A stretch of 64,000 nt of DNA. It comes from Salinivibrio sp. ES.052 (GTDB lineage Bacteria; Pseudomonadota; Gammaproteobacteria; Enterobacterales; Vibrionaceae). The position numbers were made by a program, and so were the translations under genes. Position 1 is the first letter of the stretch, and each line of letters begins with the position of its first letter. The notes beneath the pieces were generated by a model that saw only the letters and a list, made by a program, of their open reading frames with translations, was not told where the DNA came from and ran no database searches. The stretch is from positions 1,458,251 to 1,522,250 of the forward strand of contig NZ_FSRI01000001.1 in the NCBI RefSeq assembly GCF_900141775.1. The letters run 5' to 3'. This document shows positions 55,891 to 64,000 of the stretch, piece by piece.

Positions 55891-56568
55891 CTAACTTAAT
55901 GGCCGCATATGACGTAAGAAGCGACGCTCGGCCAATCGGAACATCCAGAGGATGCTAAATGTCAGCGCCATATAAAATACACCGGCGGTCAAAAACGATT
56001 CAAACGGTGCATAATAGCGCGAATTCACAATCCGAGCCGCCCCAGTGAGATCAACAATGGTGATAATGCCCGCTACGGCTGAGCCATGTAGCATAAACAC
56101 CACTTCGTTACTGTACGCCGGCAACGCACGACGCATCGCACTGGGCAAAATGATCCGTGAAAAGGCTTTATAAGGACTCATGCCATAGGCAATCGCCGCT
56201 TCCACTTCCCCTTTGGGCAAGCCATTGATGGCGCCACGAATAATTTCAGCGGTGTACGCGGCAGTGTTGAGAACGAACGCGACGAGCGCACAAAACCATG
56301 CATGTTGCCACAACGAGTCTTCAACATTGACCACTTGGCTTAACCCGTAGTAAATCAAATACAATTGGATCAGCAACGGTGTACCACGGAAAAAGTAGAT
56401 AAACGCCCAAGCTGGATAACGCCACAAAGGGAATTGTGCATTGCGTGCCACCGCCACGGGTACCGCGACGAGTAAGCCAATCACTAGCGCTGACGCCACA
56501 AGCCAAACCGTGGTCCAGAGTCCATCAAGATAAATCGGCCAGGTCTCAAGTACTAACGAAAAATCCAT
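55891..56568 (-). CDS. hisM: Basic amino acid ABC transporter permease (HisM/AotM type)
   Basis: The 225-residue permease has about five helices and the family loop EAAIAYGMSPYKAFSRIILPSAMRRALP that docks on the ATPase. The segment FRGTPLLIQLYLIYYG is typical of polar amino acid permeases. GTAGG lies before ATG 56568; the HisQ-type gene ends seven bases upstream. It is the last gene of the four-gene unit P-J-Q-M and imports Arg, Orn, Lys or His; the exact specificity is not proven. Confidence 0.87.
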   Translation of the reverse strand: MDFSLVLETWPIYLDGLWTTVWLVASALVIGLLVAVPVAVARNAQFPLWRYPAWAFIYFFRGTPLLIQLYLIYYGLSQVVNVEDSLWQHAWFCALVAFVLNTAAYTAEIIRGAINGLPKGEVEAAIAYGMSPYKAFSRIILPSAMRRALPAYSNEVVFMLHGSAVAGIITIVDLTGAARIVNSRYYAPFESFLTAGVFYMALTFSILWMFRLAERRFLRHMRPLS

Positions 56569-56574
56569 GTGCAC

Positions 56575-57315
56575 CTACCGCGTATGAATACTAAAGCGAC
56601 GCTCCATCCAGCGCAGCCCGGTGGTCGAGATGCTGGTAAAGAGCAAGAAAATGAGCGCAACGGTAAAGTAAAAAGTAAATGGCATCTGGGTCGAGCCGGC
56701 TGCCAATGCGCCTTTACGCACCATATCATCGAGGCCAATAATGGAGACCAATGCGGTGGTTTTTAATAGCACCAGCCAGTTGTTGCCAAAACCGGGTAAC
56801 GCATGACGGATCATCTGCGGTAATAAAATTCGACGAAACGCCAGACTGCTACTCATCCCATAAGCACGTGCGGCTTCCATTTCACCGGAGTCCACCGCCA
56901 TGATAGCGCCACGGAAGGTTTCCGCCATGTAAGCACCAAAGATAAACCCGATGGTTAGGATCCCGGCAATAAATGGGCTCACATCAATATAGTCAGGTAA
57001 ATAAGATGTCCAGTCGTGATTGGGATTTTGACCGGCCATGTATTCGTTCAGCCACTCATTCATGCCATATAAGCTGTTATTCAACAGCATTTGACCGCCG
57101 TAAAAAATCAGCATCATTAGCACCAGATCAGGGATCCCGCGTATGACCGTGGTATAGACCGTCGCTATCCCACGCAGCCAGCCAAATTTGGAGAGTTTCG
57201 CCAGTGCGCCCAGCATACCCAGTAGCATGGCAAGACCTAACGAGAGCAGCGCAACCTGAAGGGTCACCCATGCGCCTTCAAGCAGGGACCACTCGTAACC
57301 TTTCAAATCAATCAT
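56575..57315 (-). CDS. hisQ: Basic amino acid ABC transporter permease (HisQ/AotQ type)
   Basis: The 246-residue permease has about five helices, the segment TTVIRGIPDLVLMMLIFYGGQ and the ATPase-contact loop EAARAYGMSSSLAFRRILLPQMIRHALP. It pairs with the HisM-type subunit to form the membrane channel. Compared with other HisQ proteins it has a small insertion after the third helix (NEYMAGQNPNHDWTSYLPDY). It lies between the binding protein and HisM genes. Confidence 0.87.
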   Translation of the reverse strand: MIDLKGYEWSLLEGAWVTLQVALLSLGLAMLLGMLGALAKLSKFGWLRGIATVYTTVIRGIPDLVLMMLIFYGGQMLLNNSLYGMNEWLNEYMAGQNPNHDWTSYLPDYIDVSPFIAGILTIGFIFGAYMAETFRGAIMAVDSGEMEAARAYGMSSSLAFRRILLPQMIRHALPGFGNNWLVLLKTTALVSIIGLDDMVRKGALAAGSTQMPFTFYFTVALIFLLFTSISTTGLRWMERRFSIHTR

Positions 57316-57353
57316 ATGATTCGGGCAGCACTTTCATGCTGCCCGCCTGCCTA

Positions 57354-58130
57354 TTACTCGCCGTAAACGTCGTAATCAAAGTACTTGGCAGCAATCTCGT
57401 CATACACGCCTTTTTCACGCAACGAATCGATCGCTTGGTTAAGCTTCTTGGTCAGTTCTTTGTCTTGCTTACGTGTCGCAATCCCAAAGCCGTCACCAAA
57501 CCACTCAGGGTCAGTGAGCGATGGACCAATAAACTCAAACTCATCGCCGCCGTCTTTATCGAGCAAACCTTGTTGCAATGCAGAAGCATCACCCAAAATG
57601 GATTCAATACGGCCCGCTTTTAGATCAAGATAAGCTTCATCAAAGGTGCCATAACGGACGATATCAACCGCGTCGCCATAGTTATCAGTCAGGTATTTGT
57701 CGTGGGTGGTTGCACGTTGTACACCGATTTTCACACCCTCTAAGCCTTCTTTGGTAAAGGTCAGATCCGTGCCTTTTTCGGCCACAAATTTGTTAGGGAT
57801 CAGCGCATACTTGTTGGTGAAATCAACTTTTCGCTTACGCTCTTCTGTGATCGACATCGCCGCGATGATGGCATCGTATTTACGTGCCAGCAGTGATGGA
57901 ATAATGCCATCCCAATCCTGGGCCACAATCTTACACTTGGCTTGCATTTCCTCACACAGCGCATTGGCCATATCGACATCAAAGCCTTTGAGGTCACCTT
58001 CATTGGTGGTCCAGCTAAAAGGAGGATAGGCGCCTTCAATACCAAAACGTACGACCTTCCAATCCTTGGCTGCAACGGAGGTTGACCCAACCGCGGCCAT
58101 CACGGCGGCGGCAACTAGCCATTTTTTCAT
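57354..58130 (-). CDS. Periplasmic basic amino acid-binding protein (HisJ/ArgT/AotJ type)
   Basis: The 258-residue product has a signal peptide (about 1-21, ending SVAA) and a type II periplasmic binding fold: RFGIEGAYPPFSW, GFDVDMANALCEEM, WDGIIPSLLARKYDAIIAAMSIT, VGVQ-type IGVQRATTHDKYL. The Asp in GFDVD and Arg in SITEERKRKVDF are the usual ligand carboxylate and amine contacts. AGGAAA precedes ATG 58130. It feeds HisQM-HisP; the candidate ARG boxes upstream favour arginine or ornithine. Confidence 0.88.
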   Translation of the reverse strand: MKKWLVAAAVMAAVGSTSVAAKDWKVVRFGIEGAYPPFSWTTNEGDLKGFDVDMANALCEEMQAKCKIVAQDWDGIIPSLLARKYDAIIAAMSITEERKRKVDFTNKYALIPNKFVAEKGTDLTFTKEGLEGVKIGVQRATTHDKYLTDNYGDAVDIVRYGTFDEAYLDLKAGRIESILGDASALQQGLLDKDGGDEFEFIGPSLTDPEWFGDGFGIATRKQDKELTKKLNQAIDSLREKGVYDEIAAKYFDYDVYGE

Positions 58131-58214
58131 TTTCCTGTCTCCTGTCGTTTTACGATGTTGTGTGGGCATCTGCCCAATTGCATGGTTATGCTATTGATAA
58201 CTCTATTTAATTAA

Positions 58215-58985
58215 TCAGTATATGGAGGAGATAAACTGCTGCAGGCGCTCTGACTCTGGCGCATCAAACAGCTCTTTCGGGTTGCCCTGCTCTTCCACCA
58301 ACCCTTGATGCAAGAACATCACATGGTTCGACACATCGCGAGCAAAACTCATCTCATGCGTGACCACCAGCATCGTCCGCCCTTCCTCCGCTAACGAACG
58401 CATCACACCGAGGACTTCGCCTACTAGCTCAGGGTCAAGCGCGGACGTTGGCTCATCAAACAACAACACTTCTGGTTCGACAGCCAACGCGCGGGCTATC
58501 GCAGCACGTTGTTGCTGGCCGCCAGAAAGGTGTCCAGGATAGTAATCGCGTCGCTCGTAAAGCCCCACACGATGCAATAATGCCTCCGCTTCTTCAATCG
58601 CCTGCGCTTTGGGCACCCCAAGCACGTGAACCGGGGCTTCAATCACGTTTTGCATCACCGTCATATGTGACCACAAGTTAAACCCCTGAAAAACCATCGC
58701 TAGGCGCGAGCGAATACGCTGAACTTGTTTATCACTAACGGGAATAGGCTCTCCGGCACGGTTATTTTTCATTTTGATCAACTCGCCATTGACCCAAATT
58801 TCGCCGCCAGTTGGGGTTTCTAATAAATTGATACAGCGTAGGAACGTGCTTTTTCCTGACCCAGATGAGCCGATGATTGAGATGACGTCGCCACGGTGAG
58901 CGTCAAGAGAAATGCCTTTGAGAACTTGATGTTGGCCAAAGCTTTTTTTGAGTGACTTAACCTGTAGCGCTACTGCATCCGTCAT
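58215..58985 (-). CDS. hisP: Basic amino acid ABC transporter ATPase (HisP/AotP type)
   Basis: The 256-residue ATPase has Walker A GSSGSGKST, signature LSGGQQQRAAIARALA, Walker B VLLFDEPTSALDPELVGEVL and switch VTHEMSFARDVS. The insertion between Walker A and the Q-loop (NRAGEPIPVSDKQVQRIRSRLAMVFQGFNLWSHMTV) is the one found in HisP. GGAG lies before ATG 58985. It is the first gene of the unit and has a candidate pair of ARG boxes about 100 bp upstream. Confidence 0.9.
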   Translation of the reverse strand: MTDAVALQVKSLKKSFGQHQVLKGISLDAHRGDVISIIGSSGSGKSTFLRCINLLETPTGGEIWVNGELIKMKNNRAGEPIPVSDKQVQRIRSRLAMVFQGFNLWSHMTVMQNVIEAPVHVLGVPKAQAIEEAEALLHRVGLYERRDYYPGHLSGGQQQRAAIARALAVEPEVLLFDEPTSALDPELVGEVLGVMRSLAEEGRTMLVVTHEMSFARDVSNHVMFLHQGLVEEQGNPKELFDAPESERLQQFISSIY

Positions 58986-59391
58986 GCGCTAACTCCTATC
59001 ATCCGTGAAATCTACTGTGTTGAGTTTATGGACTGAAAATATCACCCCTTCCTATAATGAGCAACATTTTGTTAACCTCCATAAGGCTGTTATCATAGTC
59101 AATATTACTGCATAAAAAGTCAAACAAAAAATTAACTACTGAAAAAAACAACAAAGGCTTGGTTGGTGTAGGCTCACAAACTTATCGGCCAGTGTCCCAT
59201 AAGTATAGGGGGTCAAGAGCGGAAGACGGCTGTTTTTCACTTATCAAGCGAATATCAATTCGCGTTGTAGGGAGGGGATAGAGATGCACTATTTTTATTT
59301 AATCGAGATATAAATATGTGACAAAAACTGTGAACACGCTGACATGCCCTCTATATAACGATACAAGAACATCTGCAATACTAGACAGAAC
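58986..59391. other. Promoter region upstream of the amino acid transporter operon
   Basis: About 400 bases between hisP and the 3' end of the TPR gene. It holds the candidate ARG boxes at 59086-59124 and a small inverted repeat GCGAAT-ATCA-ATTCGC at 59248-59263. No gene is seen. Confidence 0.55.
59086..59124. promoter_or_regulatory. Candidate tandem ARG boxes (ArgR binding)
   Basis: TGCATAAAAAGTCA (59109-59122) matches the ARG box core TGAAT-N4-ATTCA at 8 of 10 fixed positions. A weaker copy, TGTTATCATAGTCA (59088-59101), lies exactly one 18-bp box plus three bases upstream, the standard double-box spacing. Confidence 0.5.
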
Positions 59392-60621
59392 TTAAGACGT
59401 ACGCACCTCTCGCTGTTTTGCGCGCTTCGCTTTAAGAAGCTGCAACGTTTTACGCCAGCGCTCTGCAAGCCCTGATGGATCGCGCGCTTCCCACTGATCT
59501 AGCGCGTACTCTGCAAGCGCATAATCACCCGCTTTGATCGCACTGATCGATAACCATTGCCACAACATTCGATCATCTTTCAAGCCGTATGATAGCGCCA
59601 CTTGTGCCGTATCAATAACCTCTTTCCAATGGCTTAACTGGTAAGCCAGCATCACTTGCAGTTTTAACGTCTGCTTGTCTGGCTCAGTCAAATTCACCTC
59701 ACTGATACGATTGAGTGCAGCAACACGTTGACGGTCTTCAATCAGGTAGCGCACCATTAACAGTTGTTCATCTCTGGTCGGAACACGACCAAGCTGCTGT
59801 AAGCCTTGTCGCCAGTACAATAACGCTTGCTTCGGCTCATCGTCATCCAGGGATGATAAGGAGAGCGTACGGTACAGCGCAATATCCGCGTTGGCACGCG
59901 CAAGATACTGTCGCGCGGCTGAATGGGATCCGGCTTTAGCATGGGCACGCGCGGCTTGTTCTAACCACTTGGGCGCGATCGTCATATCACTGGTAAGTCT
60001 ATCAAAGGTCGCTGCTGCCGATTCATAACGCGACAATGCCATCTCGCTCAGTGCTTTAGTTTGTAGCGTAAAACCATCAACCGCGTCTAATGTTTGAAGC
60101 TGCCGCGCATAATCGATCGCTACATCAAATCGAGACAGCGAATAAGCAGATTGCATCGCAAGACGCCCCGATGACGGTTGTAACGTATGCTGCTCGCTAA
60201 GTTGTCGGGCGTAGTTCAACACCTCCTTGTATTGATTGACGCGAAAGGCCAAACTGATCACCGCCGCGAGAGCATCGGCTTCACTCTCTTTATTGAGCGC
60301 GTTCAGCCCTAACGCCTCCTGATAAGCACGGTAGGCGGCGGCTCGTTGCCCAAGATAGAGGTGCGCGATGCCTTGTAGACGCCACAGCTCTGCACGTTGT
60401 GAGGGTGAGAGTGCCTGTTCACCTTGCTGAGTGAGTAAGCCCTCCGTATCAGAAACGGCTTGCTGATAGCGGCCCTCTTCAATGGATTCACTTACTGTCC
60501 CAATATCGGCCGCCTGTACCTGCGCGAGAGGCAATAGCAAACATAGCATCACTGCATACCTGCAATAGACAGGGATGATCGTTCGATAATCCGTGAAGGA
60601 GGGAAATAATCGCCGCACCAT
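59392..60621 (-). CDS. Exported TPR-repeat protein
   Basis: The 409-residue product has a hydrophobic segment at about residues 23-38 ending VQA, probably a signal peptide with a long basic N-region, followed by helical TPR-like repeats across the whole length (for example LWRLQGIAHLYLGQRAAAYRAYQEAL). ATG 60621 has GGA six bases upstream; a start nearer to the hydrophobic segment is possible. TPR proteins scaffold complexes; no specific partner is shown. It is divergent from the DUF3360 gene. Confidence 0.75.
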   Translation of the reverse strand: MVRRLFPSFTDYRTIIPVYCRYAVMLCLLLPLAQVQAADIGTVSESIEEGRYQQAVSDTEGLLTQQGEQALSPSQRAELWRLQGIAHLYLGQRAAAYRAYQEALGLNALNKESEADALAAVISLAFRVNQYKEVLNYARQLSEQHTLQPSSGRLAMQSAYSLSRFDVAIDYARQLQTLDAVDGFTLQTKALSEMALSRYESAAATFDRLTSDMTIAPKWLEQAARAHAKAGSHSAARQYLARANADIALYRTLSLSSLDDDEPKQALLYWRQGLQQLGRVPTRDEQLLMVRYLIEDRQRVAALNRISEVNLTEPDKQTLKLQVMLAYQLSHWKEVIDTAQVALSYGLKDDRMLWQWLSISAIKAGDYALAEYALDQWEARDPSGLAERWRKTLQLLKAKRAKQREVRTS

Positions 60622-61048
60622 GAAGATCCATTTTTAGAGGACAATACTTCGACTATAACCTATCTTTTTTATTCACTACAGCGCACTTAAAGGCGTTGTC
60701 TTTATTTATTGACACAGGTTCAAGCGACACACCACTGGAGGATACACCTAAACAACATTATCTTGCTGTTTTGTGGCACATATTTATCGCCAACATCAGT
60801 AATTTAATTACAAAATAGCCGATTTAATGGCATGATAGTCGCGACAACAGGTCTAAAACCTCGGCATAAGCTGCCGTAGCACGTAAAAAAATTACACGGT
60901 AATGATCTAAGTCAACATTCGTGAACCACCCTGTTGTTAGCATGCTGATAACGAAACAGAACACGGCCACAAGGCCAGCGTTAAAAACAAACCAAGACTG
61001 GCTAAGTCGCTGTTTCGAAAGCTTTTGCTTTCTGTAGACGAGGAACTT
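60622..61048. other. Divergent promoter region, TPR gene and DUF3360 gene
   Basis: About 430 AT-rich bases. A minus-strand 96-codon frame (60824-61114) runs antisense into the DUF3360 start and is judged a chance frame. No clear motif was found. Confidence 0.5.
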
Positions 61049-62560
61049 ATGGCAACACATGCTCAAGACCGCAGTGTGAGTCACGATGAAAAGAGCGAAT
61101 ATCAAAAGAAGCACAAACCGGCTTCTTCATTTGCCTCCCGCGCTGACTACCTGAATCACGAACTACAAATTATGCGTCCGCGCCGTTGGGGCTTAAACCT
61201 GCCTGGCCGTGACTTCCGTTTTGAACTTGAGGATCTTGTTCCCGCACTCGCTGGTACCATCGGCATCATCGCAATGTATTCTGCGGTAATGATGTCATGG
61301 GCTGAGGGGCTTACCGCAGCGTGGGATCATATCACTTTGGGTAAAGCGTTTGCCGTTGAGGTCGCTCGCGTTGAAATGCTAATCCCTGCCCTGCTTTTTT
61401 GTGTCCTTTTGTGCGGGTTTATCAATCCACGTGCTAACTTGGCCGGTAACCACGGTCCAATGATCCCGCTTGTGGGTACCATCGCATTAGCCGGTGCGCA
61501 TCCATTAGCATTGGGGATTTTGATTGGTGCCTTCGGCTTGATACTGAGTTACCTTAAAGGCGGCTCTAAATTAGTGAACCTAACGAGCCAGGGGGTGGCT
61601 GGTGGTTTGCTGATATTCTTGGGCTTTGGTGGTGCCAAAGGCCAAATTGAGAGCCTACTGGCCTGGGGTGCTGACATTAACATGGGCTATATTTCCATTT
61701 TAATTCTGGCCGTATCGATTGTGATTTATGCCTTTTTGGCACGGATCGGTAAACGCTGGTTAGCGATTCCCGTTTGTGCGGTCACTGGCGGCTTAATTGC
61801 GACCGCTCTGGGTGCTGGTTCATCATTAGACTTTGTCACTCAACCTGGCGTGCCAAACCTCAACCCTGTTTACTGGTGGGGTTCAACCGAGCAAGGTTGG
61901 CAGATGGGTTTACCTAACCTCTCGCACTTTCTCGCATCGTTGCCATTTGCGCTGCTCGCTGTCGCCATGTGGTCGCCCGACTTTCTCGGTCACCGTATTT
62001 TTCAGGAACTTAATTACCCGAAAAAGGCCGAAAAGGTATTGATGGATGTTGATGACACCATGACCGGTTGCTCTATCCGCCAAATTGTCGGTGCATCTGT
62101 CGGTGGCGGTAACATCACCTCATCGTGGGGCACTTATATGATCCCAGCGGCGATTGCGCGTCGTCCGATCCCTGGTGGGGCCATTGTCTTGGGTCTGTTA
62201 TGTATTGCAGTCGCGTTAATTGGCTATCCAATGGACGTGGCAACCTGGCCACCAGTGATGACCATTGCGCTCTTATCAGGCGTATTCCTGCCATTGCTTG
62301 AGGCAGGTATGCAAATGGTGAAAGACGCCAAGTCGAGTCAATCAGCCGGTATTTGTATTTTCGCTTCCATGGCTGTTAACCCAGTCTTTGGTTGGGCAGT
62401 CACTATGCTCTTGGACAACAACGGCCTTATCGGTGATAAAGAGCGTCCTCAAACGCTATCTACCGTTGACCGTCTGGTGATTCCAACCGCCACAGTGATC
62501 ATTTGTATTGCTGCCATGTTGGCAGTCGGAATGATTCCCGGCATTCCATCTTTATTGTAA
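61049..62560 (+). CDS. DUF3360 family membrane protein, permease-like
   Basis: The 503-residue product has a hydrophilic N-terminus of about 60 residues and then about 12 helices. Features such as NPRANLAGNHGPMIPLVGTIALAGAHPLALGILIGAFG and SQGVAGGLLIFLGFGGAKGQIE recall the nucleobase/sulfate (NCS2/SulP) permease fold. The substrate is unknown. GAGGAAC lies before ATG 61049. It ends 134 bp before pflB on the same strand, where enteric bacteria carry the formate channel gene focA. Confidence 0.8.
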   Translation: MATHAQDRSVSHDEKSEYQKKHKPASSFASRADYLNHELQIMRPRRWGLNLPGRDFRFELEDLVPALAGTIGIIAMYSAVMMSWAEGLTAAWDHITLGKAFAVEVARVEMLIPALLFCVLLCGFINPRANLAGNHGPMIPLVGTIALAGAHPLALGILIGAFGLILSYLKGGSKLVNLTSQGVAGGLLIFLGFGGAKGQIESLLAWGADINMGYISILILAVSIVIYAFLARIGKRWLAIPVCAVTGGLIATALGAGSSLDFVTQPGVPNLNPVYWWGSTEQGWQMGLPNLSHFLASLPFALLAVAMWSPDFLGHRIFQELNYPKKAEKVLMDVDDTMTGCSIRQIVGASVGGGNITSSWGTYMIPAAIARRPIPGGAIVLGLLCIAVALIGYPMDVATWPPVMTIALLSGVFLPLLEAGMQMVKDAKSSQSAGICIFASMAVNPVFGWAVTMLLDNNGLIGDKERPQTLSTVDRLVIPTATVIICIAAMLAVGMIPGIPSLL

Positions 62561-62565
62561 TAAAT

Positions 62566-62586
62566 CACCCCGCTTTCGGGCGGGGT
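62566..62586 (+). other. GC-rich hairpin between the DUF3360 gene and pflB
   Basis: ACCCCGC pairs with GCGGGGT around a short loop. There is no T-run after it on either strand, so it may be a processing or attenuation hairpin between two co-oriented genes rather than a terminator. Confidence 0.45.
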
Positions 62587-62694
62587 ATCCGGATAAAATC
62601 GATGGGTCGCAGGCGTCAGCCATATTGACACAACACTATGACTGGACCTGGCCCCAACACATATCTTTTTGAAAAGACTACAGGTAGGTGCAAC

Positions 62695-64000
<1,306 letters not shown>

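Noticed and set aside
59248-59263. Inverted repeat GCGAAT-ATCA-ATTCGC as a terminator of the TPR gene
   Set aside because: The stem is short, and on the minus strand it is not followed by a T-run; it lies well beyond the gene end.
60824-61114. Minus-strand frame of 96 codons with hydrophobic segments
   Set aside because: It starts inside the DUF3360 gene on the opposite strand and has no ribosome binding site.
62566-62586. Hairpin after the DUF3360 gene as a true terminator
   Set aside because: There is no T-run on the plus strand, and pflB follows in the same direction.

Overview
The window looks like a chromosomal segment of a marine or halophilic gammaproteobacterium of the family Vibrionaceae. 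The evidence is the Vxr (DUF3404 kinase / regulator / DUF2861) cluster, the xthA / basic amino acid ABC transporter / TPR protein / DUF3360 / pflB block, and a complete glycine betaine synthesis locus. A halophile such as Salinivibrio would fit, but the genus cannot be fixed from the sequence alone. Both window edges cut genes: a BCCT transporter on the left and pflB on the right.

Layout. 1-4.4 kb: BCCT transporter (partial), nucleoside transporter nupC, nucleotidase yjjG, two small secreted proteins. 4.4-11.4 kb: one minus-strand osmoprotection operon, betI-betB-betA-choX-choW-choV, which imports choline and oxidises it to glycine betaine. 12-15 kb: GbsR-like regulator plus cytochrome bd oxidase cydAB. 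15.4-18.8 kb: PAS-PAS soluble chemoreceptor, HD-GYP protein, Dps. 18.9-21.8 kb: vxrABC envelope-stress system. 21.9-24.2 kb: remnant of a Tn7-like transposon next to the 4.5S RNA gene ffs. 24.2-31.9 kb: ffs, ybaY, tesB, mdlAB, decR and a divergent PLP enzyme. 31.9-37.5 kb: CitA/CitB-type two-component system divergent from a tctCBA tricarboxylate transporter. 37.5-46 kb: DUF1003, dbpA, thioesterase, RES protein, queC, RND efflux pair. 46.3-49.8 kb: three tandem tRNA-Tyr genes, yqjG, an HBM chemoreceptor. 49.8-54.1 kb: arsenic resistance, with arsR-acr3 for arsenite and arsR-GAPDH-arsJ for arsenate. 54.5-64 kb: xthA, a HisP/HisQ/HisM-type transporter with candidate ARG boxes, a TPR protein, a DUF3360 permease and pflB.

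The most notable item is the 2.24-kb element at 21937-24179. Its two ends carry inverted copies of a repeat built around ACACCATAAGTTTGCAA, and the left end starts TGTTG. Just inside the right end lies a full-length but dead tnsA reading frame with four in-frame stops and at least two frameshifts, still showing the TnsA nuclease motifs (SSLE, TPDF, EIKP). The right end sits 13 bp beyond the 3' end of ffs, a known attachment site of Tn7-like transposons. The tnsB, tnsC and tniQ/tnsD genes are gone, while two cargo genes, a zinc-dependent phospholipase C-like protein and a lipoprotein, remain intact.
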